From assembly GCF_004364245.1 (NCBI RefSeq), contig NZ_SOAV01000010.1:186001-250000 (forward strand): a DNA stretch of 64,000 bases, given 5' to 3'. The position numbers were made by a program, and so were the translations under genes. Shown here piece by piece: positions 1-8,176 of the stretch (its first letter is position 1; each line of letters starts with the position of its first letter). A model generated the notes under the pieces. That model saw only the letters and a list, made by a program, of their open reading frames with translations. It searched no databases and was not told the origin of the DNA. Origin of the DNA: Streptomyces sp. BK208. GTDB lineage: Bacteria; Actinomycetota; Actinomycetes; Streptomycetales; Streptomycetaceae.

Positions 1-1
1 C

Positions 2-289
2 GGCTACCGCCCCCTGCGCGCCGGCCTGTGGCTCCTGGCCCTGCTGGCCTGCGGCGCCCTCTACTTCGCCCTGCACACCCCCGCCCCCCTCGACCCCGGC
101 AAGGCCCCGCCCTTCAACGCCGTCTTCTACACCCTCGACCTCCTCGTCCCCGTCGTCACCTTCGGCCAGGAACCCGCCTTCGCCCCCCGGGGCGCAGGCC
201 AGTGGCTGTCCTACGCCCTGATCGCCTCCGGCTGGATCCTGGCCACCACGGTCACCGCGGGAGCCTCCCGGGCCCTCAGCCGCCAGTGA
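2..289 (+). CDS. C-terminal end of a membrane protein (partial; resembles the tail of Streptomyces 'membrane-associated oxidoreductase' proteins)
   Basis: Only the last 95 residues are in the window; the gene enters from the left edge and stops at TGA 287-289. The visible part has two hydrophobic segments, at about residues 8-25 and 70-87. Between them is an extracytoplasmic-looking stretch rich in Pro/Asp with the motifs NAVFYTLDLLVPVVTFGQE and QWLSYALIASGWILA. From memory this tail resembles the membrane domain that ends Streptomyces proteins annotated as membrane-associated oxidoreductases with pentapeptide repeats, but no catalytic region is visible, so the name is tentative. It converges on the DUF7144 gene and overlaps its stop by 14 bases. 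Confidence 0.6.
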   Translation, partial: GYRPLRAGLWLLALLACGALYFALHTPAPLDPGKAPPFNAVFYTLDLLVPVVTFGQEPAFAPRGAGQWLSYALIASGWILATTVTAGASRALSRQ

Positions 290-716
290 CGCCGCCCGCC
301 GGGCGACCGCCGCGCTGCACCACGCACAGGGCCCAGATGATGAAGCCCGAGATGGTGATCATGATGACGGACCACACCGGGTAGTACGGCAGCGAGAGGA
401 AGTTGGCGATGATCACCAGCCCGGCGATGGCGACCCCGGTGACGCGTGCCCACATCGCCGTCCTGAGCAGCCCGGCGCTGACGACCATGGCGAGCACGCC
501 CAGCGCGAGATGGATCCACCCCCACCCGGTGAGATCGAACTGGAAGACGTAGTTGGGGGTGGTGACGAAGACGTCGTCCTCGGCGATGGCCATGATGCCC
601 CGGAAGAGGCTGAGCAGCCCGGCGAGGAAGAGCATCACCGCCGCGAAGGCGGTCAGCCCCGTCGCCCATTCCTGCCTCGCGGTGTGTGCCGGGTGGTGCA
701 TGTGTGTCGCGGTCAT
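276..716 (-). CDS. DUF7144-type four-helix membrane protein
   Basis: A 146-residue protein starting at MTATHMHHP, with a GAGG-like ribosome site upstream. The reading frame stays open further upstream, but the Arg/Pro-rich extension does not look like protein and lacks a better site. Four hydrophobic helices are visible, with motifs such as LAGLLSLFRGIMAIAEDD, GWGWIHLALGVL, ARVTGVAIAGLVIIANF and VWSVIMITISGFIIWALC. These match the small DUF7144 membrane family common in Streptomyces, often near stress genes. Function is unknown. The neighbouring PLDc_N/SHOCT gene lies upstream on the same strand, 31 bases away, so the two may form an operon. Confidence 0.85.
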   Translation of the reverse strand: MTATHMHHPAHTARQEWATGLTAFAAVMLFLAGLLSLFRGIMAIAEDDVFVTTPNYVFQFDLTGWGWIHLALGVLAMVVSAGLLRTAMWARVTGVAIAGLVIIANFLSLPYYPVWSVIMITISGFIIWALCVVQRGGRPAGGVTGG

Positions 717-747
717 CTCGGACCTCGTTTCGTGGGATGCGGACGGT

Positions 748-1212
748 TCAGCGGGCGGAGGCGCCGGTGCCCGGCGCGCCCGACCGCTCTGCCGGGCCGT
801 GACCGGACAGGACCAGTTCCTTCGCCCTGCGGAACTCCTCGTCCGTGATGGCACCCCGGTCCCGGATGTCGGAGAGCCGGGCCAGCTCGTCGACGCTGTT
901 GGTCCCGCCGGCCGCGGTCTTCCAGATGTAGGCGTCGAACTCCTCCCGCTGAGCCCGGGCCCGGGTCGTCTCCCGGTGCCCCATGTTCCTGCCGCGGGCG
1001 ACCACGTAGACGAACACGCCCAGGAAGGGCAGAAGGATGCAGAAAACGAGCCAGCCGGCCTTCGCCCCGCCGCTCAGTCCGTCGTCCCGGAAGATGTCGG
1101 TGACGACGCGGAAGAGCAGGACGAGCCACATGATCCACAGAAAGATCATCAGCATCGTCCAGAACGCCCCCAGCAGCGGGTAGTCGTACGCCAGGTAGGT
1201 CTGTGCGCTCAT
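748..1212 (-). CDS. PLDc_N/SHOCT-domain small membrane protein
   Basis: A 154-residue protein starting at MSAQTYLAYD, with a GGAGGA ribosome site 6 bases upstream. The N-terminal third has two transmembrane helices of the phospholipase-D N-terminal type (FWTMLMIFLWIMWLVLLFRV, then WLVFCILLPFLGVFVYVVAR). A charged linker follows (EEFDAYIWKTA). The C-terminal SHOCT motif spans about residues 108-137 (LARLSDIRDRGAITDEEF). SHOCT modules are short oligomerisation elements of unknown specific role. The protein has no catalytic HKD motif and is not a phospholipase. It diverges from the potassium channel gene, and two 17-bp inverted repeats lie in the shared promoter region. Confidence 0.85.
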   Translation of the reverse strand: MSAQTYLAYDYPLLGAFWTMLMIFLWIMWLVLLFRVVTDIFRDDGLSGGAKAGWLVFCILLPFLGVFVYVVARGRNMGHRETTRARAQREEFDAYIWKTAAGGTNSVDELARLSDIRDRGAITDEEFRRAKELVLSGHGPAERSGAPGTGASAR

Positions 1213-1232
1213 GTCCGTCCTCCGTTCCGGAC

Positions 1233-1304
1233 GGCCCGGCGGCCGTCGTCCCGTACGGAATCCACGGTGGCCCGGCGGCCGTCGTCCCGTACCTGATCCA
1301 CGGT
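1233..1304. repeat. 36-bp tandem duplication upstream of the SHOCT gene
   Basis: Two adjacent 36-bp units (1233-1268 and 1269-1304) are identical at 33 positions. The three differences fall together in the second half of the unit (gga versus ctg). Each unit begins GGCCCGGCGGCCGTCGTCCC and ends ATCCACGGT. The repeat sits 20 bases upstream of the start codon of the leftward SHOCT gene, in its 5' leader or promoter. Confidence 0.9.
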
Positions 1305-1328
1305 GGTCACGTGCGCACCGTGGAGGCA

Positions 1329-1345
1329 TCACCCGGCACGGGTGA
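1329..1345. promoter_or_regulatory. 17-bp inverted repeat TCACCC-N5-GGGTGA, site 1
   Basis: The site reads TCACCCGGCACGGGTGA, with 6-bp perfect arms and a 5-bp spacer. It is one of three copies in the left flank and lies in the 380-bp gene-free region (1213-1592) between the divergent SHOCT and channel genes. That region otherwise holds only the 36-bp duplication and site 2. Geometry and placement suggest an operator or activator site for a dimeric regulator, but no binding protein is known to me for it. Confidence 0.5.
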
Positions 1346-1495
1346 TTGAGCCGTCCCGGCGGTCGCGGCCGGGTGCCGGGCCGCCGGTGTCCGGTGGGAA
1401 CGCGTCCCCGGCGCCGAGCGGGCCGCCGGTCCGCGGCGGCCGGCGTCTCACCGCGCCGAGAGGGCACCGGCCGGACCACGCCGACGAGGCCGGGG

Positions 1496-1512
1496 TCACC
1501 CCTCACGGGTGA
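1496..1512. promoter_or_regulatory. 17-bp inverted repeat TCACCC-N5-GGGTGA, site 2
   Basis: The site reads TCACCCCTCACGGGTGA, about 80 bases upstream of the chosen channel start at 1593. It has the same arms and spacer length as site 1, with a different spacer sequence, which is what is expected of a protein-binding site rather than a copied segment. Confidence 0.5.
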
Positions 1513-1592
1513 TCCCGGGCCGCCGTCGGGACGCTGAGGTGGGTTTCGGGAACGATCCGCCCACCGGCCCGGACGAGACGAAGTGGCGTGAG

Positions 1593-2222
1593 ATGAACGA
1601 AGCGACCTCAGGAGACAGGAGCCGACCCCCTTCAGGACCGCCCGCACGCGGACGGCTCCGTTCCCGCCGGGGCGCCACGGCGGTCGCCGTCGCGCGTGCC
1701 GTGTTCGTCGCCGTAGGACTCGTCACCGCCTACTACCTGCTGCCCCTGGACGAGCGGCTCACGGCCGGCACGGCGGTGCTGCTGGTGTGCGGCCTGCTCG
1801 CGGTCCTTCTCGTGTTCTGCTGGGAGGTGCGCGCCATCGCGCGGTCCCCTCACCCACGGCTGAGAGCCGTCGAGGGCCTGGCCGCGACGCTGATGCTCTT
1901 CCTCGTCCTCTTCGCCGGCTCCTACTACCTGCTGGACCGCTCCGCGCCCGGCGCCTTCAGCGAGCCGCTGAACAGGACGGACGCGCTGTACTTCACCCTG
2001 ACCACGTTCAGCACCGTCGGCTTCGGCGACATCACGGCCCGCTCCGAGACGGGGCGGGTGCTCACCATGGCGCAGATGGCGGGAGGGCTGCTGCTCGTCG
2101 GTGTCGCCGCCCGCGTGCTGGCGAGCGCGGTGCAGACCGGACTGGACCGACAGCGCCGGGAACGGACGGGCGCACCGGGCGCCGGTACCGGACCCGTACA
2201 GGAACCGGAGGCCGGACCATGA
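1593..2222 (+). CDS. Two-pore-domain-type potassium channel (Ion_trans_2 family)
   Basis: About 209 residues from the ATG at 1593 (MNEATSGDR). An in-frame ATG at 1509 exists, but the extra residues look non-coding. Four hydrophobic segments are visible (about 27-50, 58-78, 95-114 and 160-178). A K+ selectivity filter TVGFGD sits between the third and fourth, at about residues 142-147, preceded by the pore helix DALYFTLTTFS. This is the minimal pore module of bacterial K+ channels. No regulatory RCK domain is attached; the cytoplasmic tail is short and Pro/Gly-rich. The stop overlaps the start of the DUF2252 gene (ATGA), so the two are translationally coupled. Confidence 0.88.
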   Translation: MNEATSGDRSRPPSGPPARGRLRSRRGATAVAVARAVFVAVGLVTAYYLLPLDERLTAGTAVLLVCGLLAVLLVFCWEVRAIARSPHPRLRAVEGLAATLMLFLVLFAGSYYLLDRSAPGAFSEPLNRTDALYFTLTTFSTVGFGDITARSETGRVLTMAQMAGGLLLVGVAARVLASAVQTGLDRQRRERTGAPGAGTGPVQEPEAGP

Positions 2223-3628
2223 CCGTACCCAGCGCCTTCACCGCCTCCCTGCCGCCCGCGGAGCGAGCCGCGTACGGCAGGAAGGCCCGCGAACGGGCAC
2301 CCCGTTCGAGCCACGGCCGGTACGACACGGGGCAACGGCGCGCCGACCCGGTCGACCTCCTGGAGCGCCAGTCCGCCGAGCGCGTCCCGGCTCTGGTGCC
2401 GATCCGCTACGGCCGCATGCTGGAATCGCCCTTCCGCTTCTACCGCGGCGCGGCGGCGATCATGGCGGCGGACCTGGCCCGGCTGCCCGACAGCGGACTC
2501 CGGGCGCAGCTGTGCGGGGACGCCCACCCGCTGAACTTCAGGCTCCTCGCCTCACCGGAGCGGCGCCTGGTCTTCGACATCAACGACTTCGACGAGACCT
2601 CGCCCGGCCCCTTCGAGTGGGACGTCAAGCGGCTCGCGGCCGGCTTCGTCATCGCGGCCCGGGCGAACGGCTTCTCCCCCAAGGAGCAGAACCGCACCGT
2701 ACGGGCCTGCGCACGGGCCTACCGGTCGCGCATGCGGGAGTTCGCCGGCCTGCCGACCCTGGACATCTGGTACGCCCAGGACGACGCCGAACACGTACGG
2801 CGGCTGCTGGCGACGGAGACCGAGGGGGAGGCGGAGCGCCGGCTCAGGGACGCGGCCGCGAAGGCCCGCACCCGCACGCACCTGAAGGCGTTCGCGAAAC
2901 TCACCCGCGTCACGGCCGAGGGCCGGCGCATCACACCGGACCCGCCGCTGATCACCCCGCTCGGCGACCTGCTGGACGAACCGTCCGAGGCGGGCCGGGA
3001 GGAGGAACTGCGCTCCCTGGTGAGCGGCTACGCGCGGACCCTGTCACCCGAGCGACGGCACCTGCTGCGCCACTACCGGCTCGTGGACATGGCCCGGAAG
3101 GTGGTCGGCGTCGGCAGTGTCGGCACCCGCTGCTGGGTGCTGCTCCTGCTCGGCAGGGACGACGACGACCCCTTGCTGCTCCAGGCCAAGGAGGCCTCGG
3201 AATCGGTGCTGGCCCCCCACACGGGCGGTGAACGCCACGACAACCAGGGCCGCAGGGTCGTGACGGGCCAGCGTCTCATCCAGACGACCAGCGACATCTT
3301 CCTGGGCTGGACCCACGTCACCGGCCTCGACGGGAAGGGCCGGGACTTCTACGTGCGCCAGCTGTGGGACTGGAAGGGCATCGCCCGGCCGGAGACCATG
3401 GGGCCGAACCTGCTGTCCCTCTTCGGCCGGCTGTGCGGGGCCTGCCTGGCGAGGGCCCACGCCCGCTCGGGCGACCCCGTCGCGCTGGCCGCGTACCTGG
3501 GGAGCGGCGACCGCTTCGACCGGGCGCTCGCCGAGTTCGCCCAGTCGTACGCCGACCAGAACGAACGCGACTACGAGGCCCTGAGGGCGGCCTGCCGCTC
3601 CGGCCGGATCACGGCCGCCCGGTCCTGA
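2219..3628 (+). CDS. DUF2252 family protein
   Basis: A 469-residue protein starting at the ATG that overlaps the channel stop by four bases. Conserved features of the DUF2252 family are visible: the early motif RYGRMLESPFRFYRGAA, then QLCGDAHPLNF and FDINDFDETSPGPFEWDVKR, and further on VGVGSVGTRCWVLLL. The GDAHPxNF and DFDE motifs recall the catalytic loop and metal-binding aspartates of aminoglycoside-phosphotransferase-like kinases, so a kinase-like fold is likely. The substrate is unknown. Coupling to a potassium channel is notable, since it could mean a shared membrane-stress response, but that is inference. Confidence 0.88.
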   Translation: MTVPSAFTASLPPAERAAYGRKARERAPRSSHGRYDTGQRRADPVDLLERQSAERVPALVPIRYGRMLESPFRFYRGAAAIMAADLARLPDSGLRAQLCGDAHPLNFRLLASPERRLVFDINDFDETSPGPFEWDVKRLAAGFVIAARANGFSPKEQNRTVRACARAYRSRMREFAGLPTLDIWYAQDDAEHVRRLLATETEGEAERRLRDAAAKARTRTHLKAFAKLTRVTAEGRRITPDPPLITPLGDLLDEPSEAGREEELRSLVSGYARTLSPERRHLLRHYRLVDMARKVVGVGSVGTRCWVLLLLGRDDDDPLLLQAKEASESVLAPHTGGERHDNQGRRVVTGQRLIQTTSDIFLGWTHVTGLDGKGRDFYVRQLWDWKGIARPETMGPNLLSLFGRLCGACLARAHARSGDPVALAAYLGSGDRFDRALAEFAQSYADQNERDYEALRAACRSGRITAARS

Positions 3629-3697
3629 CGGCGCCCCGGAGCCGGCCGCCGTGCGACCGGGCGACGCCGTCCGCCGATGTCGTTCCGTCCGGCGGAG

Positions 3698-3895
3698 TCA
3701 TTCCGGGAGCTGCCGCATCTCCATGACCCGCAGGCCCAGCGACTGGCAGCGGGTGAGCAGCCCGTAGAGCTGGGCGTCGTCGATCACGGTGCCGAACAGG
3801 ACGGTCTGACCGGACATGACGACGTGCTCCAGCTCCGGGAACGCGTTGGCCAGCGTCTCCGACAGATGTCCCTCGACGCGGATCTCGTAGCGCAC
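3698..3895 (-). CDS. Small conserved protein of unknown function (65 aa)
   Basis: The chosen GTG start at 3895 is preceded by a strong GGGAAGGA site. A longer frame reaches an upstream ATG but adds 30 low-complexity residues. The product (VRYEIRVEGHLSE...) shows alternating hydrophobic strands and one helix (DAQLYGLLTRCQSLGL), consistent with a small alpha/beta fold. I do not recognise a named family. A copy of the TCACCC-N5-(G/A)GGTGA motif lies about 100 bases upstream at 3998-4014, linking it to the SHOCT/channel region. Confidence 0.75.
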   Translation of the reverse strand: MRYEIRVEGHLSETLANAFPELEHVVMSGQTVLFGTVIDDAQLYGLLTRCQSLGLRVMEMRQLPE

Positions 3896-3997
3896 GAGCG
3901 GTCCTTCCCCTGGACGGGCTCGGGACACCGCCCGGGAGTCCGGGGCGGACGGTGCCCCCCCCGTGACGATCCTGCGCCCGGTCACCCTCCGGCGCCC

Positions 3998-4014
3998 TCA
4001 CCCGCTACAGGTGA
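3998..4014. promoter_or_regulatory. 17-bp inverted repeat TCACCC-N5-AGGTGA, site 3
   Basis: The site reads TCACCCGCTACAGGTGA. It matches sites 1 and 2 in arm sequence (one arm base differs) and in spacer length. It lies between two leftward genes, upstream of the 65-residue protein and just past the stop of the small membrane protein. Confidence 0.45.
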
Positions 4015-4036
4015 CTCCCACGGCAGTGCCGGAGTC

Positions 4037-4570
4037 TCAGTGCGTCACCGCGATCTTGACGACGACGATCAGCAGACCGAGCAGTGCGTTGACCGAGGCG
4101 GTGGTGACCACGAGCGACCGTGAGGCCCCCGCGCGGTGTGCCGCGGCGACGGACCAGCCCACCTGCCCGGCGACGGCGACGGACAGCGCCAGCCACAGGG
4201 CGCCCTGGACGTTCAGGCCCAGCAGGGGACTCACGGCGACGGCCGCGGCCGGCGGTACCGCGGCCTTGACGATCGGCCACTCGTCGCGGCACACACGCCG
4301 GATCACCCCGCGGTCCGGAGGATGCCGGGCGAGGCGCGCCCCGAACAGCTCCGCGTGCACATGGGCGAGCCAGAACACCAGGCTGGTGAGCAACAGCAAC
4401 AGGACCAGCTCGGCACGGGGGAAGGAGCCCAGGGAGCCGGCCCCGACGACGACGGAGGCCGCGAGCATGGAGCCGTAGACGCCACCCGTGTAGTCCGCGT
4501 GGGCCCGGTGGTCGGCGCGGCGCTCCCGCCGGTCCGCGGCCCGCACGGCCCTGCCCGTGTCCCTGGACAC
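4037..4570 (-). CDS. Small integral membrane protein of unknown function
   Basis: About 177 residues from GTG 4570, which lies 6 bases after a GGAAGGAG ribosome site; an adjacent GTG at 4573 is also possible. After a charged N-terminus (RAADRRERRADHRAHAD), at least four hydrophobic segments are visible: YGSMLAASVVVGAGSLG, LVLLLLLTSLVFWLAHVHAE, PPAAAVAVSPLLGL and a long C-terminal pair ending LLGLLIVVVKIAVTH. The pattern is that of a small four- to five-helix membrane protein. No family is recognised. It lies downstream of the LAL regulator on the same strand, after a gap of about 230 bases. Confidence 0.75.
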   Translation of the reverse strand: MSRDTGRAVRAADRRERRADHRAHADYTGGVYGSMLAASVVVGAGSLGSFPRAELVLLLLLTSLVFWLAHVHAELFGARLARHPPDRGVIRRVCRDEWPIVKAAVPPAAAVAVSPLLGLNVQGALWLALSVAVAGQVGWSVAAAHRAGASRSLVVTTASVNALLGLLIVVVKIAVTH

Positions 4571-4799
4571 CACGTTCTCCTTCCGAGGCCGGATCCACGC
4601 CCGCCGGAACCGGGTCGTCCACGAAGCGGCGGCCCCGCCCCGCACCGCGTCGCCCCCGGCACCGCGCTCCGGCCCGCGTTCTCCCATCGCAGCCGAGTGC
4701 GGCGCCGCGCGCCTCACCCTCCGCGGGGGAGGCCGTGCCGCACTGCCCTGACGCACTCACCGTGGCCGAGGGGCCCTCACACGTCCAGGCGGCGCCTCT

Positions 4800-7466
4800 T
4801 CACAGCTGACCGAGCTCGCGCGCACGGCGCACCGCGTCGCCGCGCCGGTTCACCGCCAGCTTCCGGTACGCGCTCTTGAGGTGGGTCTTGACCGTGTTCA
4901 CGGACACGTACAGATCGGCGGCGATCTCCTCGGTGGTCATCATGCGCGCCAGCCGCCGCAGGACGTCGCGCTCCCGTCCGCTCAGCTCCACCGGTACCAG
5001 GGGCGCCTGATCGGACACGGGCGGCGGCGGCTCGCCTCGCCCCCGCGGCCGGCCGGGCAGCAGCCAGCCGTCCGCGAGGTCGCGCAGCGAGGCCGTGGCC
5101 AGCAGCGGTTCGATCCAGTCCCCTGCCTGAAGGAAGGGGCGCCGCAGACGCTCACGCCGAGCGTCGAGAAGAGCGCGTGCGACGAATCCGCGCGCGCCGA
5201 CCGTGTCCCCCGACTGCTGAGCCGCCCGGGCCCGGGCGAGCGCCGCCCCCACGCTCACCGCGGGGCCGGTGCGTCCCTGTGCCCGGACGGCACCGAGTAC
5301 TTCGGCCGCCGCACCGGGCCGCCCCGCGGCGACCTGGATCGCCGCCGCCTCCACGGCGCACACGGGCTGATCGCCGCGTACGCCCCGGAGCAGCCGTACG
5401 GCTTCGTCCGGCCGCCCGTCGGCGAGGCAGGCGGCGGAGCGGACCACTGCCGCGTGGCTCTCCGCCCAGGGGGACGCCACGGCCGCGGACAGGACCGGCT
5501 CCACCGCCTCGGCGGCGGCGTGCGGTTCACCGGCGTCGAGGAGGAGGCGGGAGAGGGCAAGCGCTCGCCCCGCGGTCGGCACGGGGTCGTGCTCCCTGGC
5601 CGGCAGTCCGGCCGTCTCGTCGAGCAGGGCCCGCGCCCGGTCCAGCTCCTGGCGGTCCACCGCCACCGCGGCCAGGACCAGCCGGCCCAGACCCGCACCG
5701 GGCGGCCGCGGCAGGCCCGCCCGCTCCGCCTCGGACACGGAGGCCAGAGCCCTGCGCTCCGCCCGGCCGAGCCAGCCGCCCAGGTAGTCGATCAGCGCCA
5801 GGTGCCCCATCGACTCCGCGCGGGGCAGGACGGTCGCGGAGCCGCCCCGGGCGTCGGTCACCCGGCTCAGCACGGCACGCGCGTCGTCGAAGCGTCCTTC
5901 CCACAGGCGGGCGGACCCCACGTGCGTCAGCAGCAGGGCGGTCAGCTCCGGATGCTCGTCCAGCAGCCGGTCCGGCAGGTCCCGGCGGAGTTCCTCGGCC
6001 GCCACGGCGGCCCGCTCGGCCTTCGGAGGGCACCCGGTGAGCCGGGCGGCGAGCGCCTCCAGCAGCGCGCAGCTGAGCCGGGCCGCCGCCGGCCCCGGGG
6101 AGCCGGACTCCTCGGCGTCGGACAACTGGTCCCGGGCCCGCCGCAGCCGGTCCAGACCGCGATCGAGGTCGCGTCGGGTCAGCGCCCCGGCCGCCCGTAC
6201 GAGGTCACTGGCCGGGCTTGCGGCTTCGGGCCCCATCCCGGCGAAGAGCTGGGCCAGGGCGTCCGAGCGCAGGCCCGTGAAGAGCTGGCCGATGGCGAGG
6301 TCGTCGACGAGCGCCCCGGCGGCCAGATCGAAGTCGCCGCCCGCGACACCATGGGTCAGCGTCTCCGCCAGCAAGCCGGAACGGCGGAGCCACCGGGCGG
6401 CCCGCAGGTGCAGCTCCGGTTCCGCCTCGGGCATGCGTGCGCGCAGGTGGGCCCGGAGTATCTCCCGGAAGAGCGGGTGCAGCCGGTACCAGGAGTGCCC
6501 CAGCCGCTCGATGAACGCGTTCTCCCGGTACAGCCCCGCCAGGATCCGTTCGGCATCGGTCCGCAGCGTCAGGGCGTCGGCCAGGGCCGGGCAGAAACGG
6601 TCCAGGACGCTGACCCGCAGCAGCAGGTCCTGCTCCTCCTCCGGCCTCCCCCTCAGGACCTCCGCCAGCAGGAAGTCCGCGACCGTACTGTGGTCCGCCT
6701 CGAACTCCTTCAGGTACTGCTCCGGGTCGCTGCTCTCCCGCGCCGCCAGGGCGGACAGCCGCAGCCCGGCGGCCCAGCCCCGGGTGCGCTCCACCAGGGC
6801 GGACGCGGCGGGCGGGGAGAGGCGCAGCCCGTGCAGTCGCAGCAGCGCCTCCGCTTCCTGCGGGGTGAAGGACAGCTCAGCGCCGCGAATCTCGGTCAGC
6901 TGGTCCGCGGTCCGGTACCGGTGCAGCGGGAGCAGCGGCTCGGTCCGGGTGACGAGGACCAGGCGCAGCCCCTGCCCCGCGTGGTGCAGGACGAACTCCA
7001 CCTGCTCCGCCACCTCGGGCGCGGTCATCCGGTCGTACTCGTCCAGCACGAGCACCACGGGACGCTCACGGGCGTTCAGCTCGGCGGCGAGCGAGGACAG
7101 CAGCCCGCGCCCCACGCCGCCCGAGTCCGCGGGCCTCCCGGCGCCGCCGTCCGCCCGCGCGCCGCACCTGCGCAGCGACTCGAAGACGTAGGCCCAGAAG
7201 ACCCCGGGCCGCAGATCCCCGGCTTCGACGGTCAGCCAGGCGACCGGCAGCCCGAGCCCCGACGCCCAGTCCGCCGTCAGGAGCGTCTTGCCGGCCCCGG
7301 CCGAACCGTTGACCAGCGTCAGCGGCGTACGCGACGCCTGATCCAGATGCGCGACGAGCCTCGGCCGCCGCAGGAAGGTGGCAGGCCGCGACGGCGGGGC
7401 GAACCGTGTACGCAGGTACGGGTCCCCCAGCGGGTCGGTGCCGGCGCCGACGGGCTCCGGGGACAT
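4800..7466 (-). CDS. LAL-family (MalT-like) ATP-binding LuxR transcriptional regulator
   Basis: About 888 residues from the ATG at 7466 (MSPEPVGAG); the start is uncertain because no clear ribosome site is seen and the frame is open to 7868. The N-terminal region carries an AAA-type nucleotide-binding domain with Walker A GSAGAGKT at about residues 54-61 and a Walker B VLVLDEYDRM. A long helical TPR-like middle follows. The last 65 residues form a LuxR/GerE helix-turn-helix (LSGRERDVLRRLARMMTTEE ... VSVNTVKTHLKSAYRKL). This is the architecture of large ATP-binding LuxR (LAL) activators such as MalT. The ligand and targets are not evident, and it stands alone between small membrane-protein genes. 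Confidence 0.93.
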   Translation of the reverse strand: MSPEPVGAGTDPLGDPYLRTRFAPPSRPATFLRRPRLVAHLDQASRTPLTLVNGSAGAGKTLLTADWASGLGLPVAWLTVEAGDLRPGVFWAYVFESLRRCGARADGGAGRPADSGGVGRGLLSSLAAELNARERPVVLVLDEYDRMTAPEVAEQVEFVLHHAGQGLRLVLVTRTEPLLPLHRYRTADQLTEIRGAELSFTPQEAEALLRLHGLRLSPPAASALVERTRGWAAGLRLSALAARESSDPEQYLKEFEADHSTVADFLLAEVLRGRPEEEQDLLLRVSVLDRFCPALADALTLRTDAERILAGLYRENAFIERLGHSWYRLHPLFREILRAHLRARMPEAEPELHLRAARWLRRSGLLAETLTHGVAGGDFDLAAGALVDDLAIGQLFTGLRSDALAQLFAGMGPEAASPASDLVRAAGALTRRDLDRGLDRLRRARDQLSDAEESGSPGPAAARLSCALLEALAARLTGCPPKAERAAVAAEELRRDLPDRLLDEHPELTALLLTHVGSARLWEGRFDDARAVLSRVTDARGGSATVLPRAESMGHLALIDYLGGWLGRAERRALASVSEAERAGLPRPPGAGLGRLVLAAVAVDRQELDRARALLDETAGLPAREHDPVPTAGRALALSRLLLDAGEPHAAAEAVEPVLSAAVASPWAESHAAVVRSAACLADGRPDEAVRLLRGVRGDQPVCAVEAAAIQVAAGRPGAAAEVLGAVRAQGRTGPAVSVGAALARARAAQQSGDTVGARGFVARALLDARRERLRRPFLQAGDWIEPLLATASLRDLADGWLLPGRPRGRGEPPPPVSDQAPLVPVELSGRERDVLRRLARMMTTEEIAADLYVSVNTVKTHLKSAYRKLAVNRRGDAVRRARELGQL

Positions 7467-7889
7467 CCCACCGGTCGTGACCACGCCCCTCACCCCCACG
7501 GCCCTGGGCCGCCGGTGCCGGACAGGACGGTGCTCGACAGGACGGTGCCGGAGCGGGCGATCCAGCGGTGCATCGCGACCCCCTTCCGACGGCGGCGACG
7601 TCGCCACCACGGTGGCCTGCCGCGGGGGGTCGCTCCGGCGCCCGGCGAGCGTCGTCCCGCGGCTGCTCCCAGTATCGCTGCGGGCAGCCGCCCGGGCACG
7701 CCGACGCAGAGCCCTCACTCGGCCGACGCACCCCGCCCGGCGCCGCTCACCGCGACGTCGCAGCCGACCACCGCCCGGGCGTGGGGCCCCGGTCCCCTCC
7801 CGTACGACGCACGAAGACCCTCCCGCCGCTCGGACGGAAGGGCCTCCCTGGTGCTCCGCCGTGCCCACTCCGGCGGCACGGCCGGCAGC
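7467..7889. other. Gene-free stretch upstream of the LAL gene
   Basis: The LAL reading frame stays open leftward from 7868, but the Arg/Gly/Pro-rich translation and the absence of a ribosome site argue against it being coding. A GC-rich imperfect hairpin at about 7816-7844 could terminate the small leftward gene ending at 7890. No other feature was seen. Confidence 0.5.
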
Positions 7890-8090
7890 TCAGTTCGCGT
7901 TCGGCCGGCCGTCGCGAACCCACGTGACCATGGTCAGGATCGCCGTGACGAACATCAGGACACTGAAGGTGCCCACGGACTCGACGTACTGCTCGTAGCC
8001 GTCCGCGCGCAACTGAAGTGTCAGAGCGCCGAGCACGGTCCCCAACGTGGCAGTAGCGGCGGCCATGGCGACGAACGGGCCCTTGGTCAT
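7890..8090 (-). CDS. Two-helix small membrane protein (66 aa)
   Basis: The product runs from MTKGPFVAMA to DGRPNAN, with a GGGGGAAA purine stretch upstream of the ATG. It has two transmembrane helices: residues about 5-22 (PFVAMAAATATLGTVLGA) and about 40-58 (VGTFSVLMFVTAILTMVTW). No family name is known to me. It lies downstream of the alpha/beta hydrolase on the same strand, 86 bases away. Confidence 0.72.
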   Translation of the reverse strand: MTKGPFVAMAAATATLGTVLGALTLQLRADGYEQYVESVGTFSVLMFVTAILTMVTWVRDGRPNAN

Positions 8091-8176
8091 CGGTGTTTCC
8101 CCCAAGCCGAGAGACAACTGGTCGCCATCGAGGCTACCTCCGCCGTGATCGCGGGCGCCCGGCCGGACCACCGGGG

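Noticed and set aside
7467..7868. N-terminal extension of the LAL regulator
   Set aside because: The frame is open, but composition is non-protein-like, no ribosome site precedes an upstream start, and the family normally begins near the chosen ATG.
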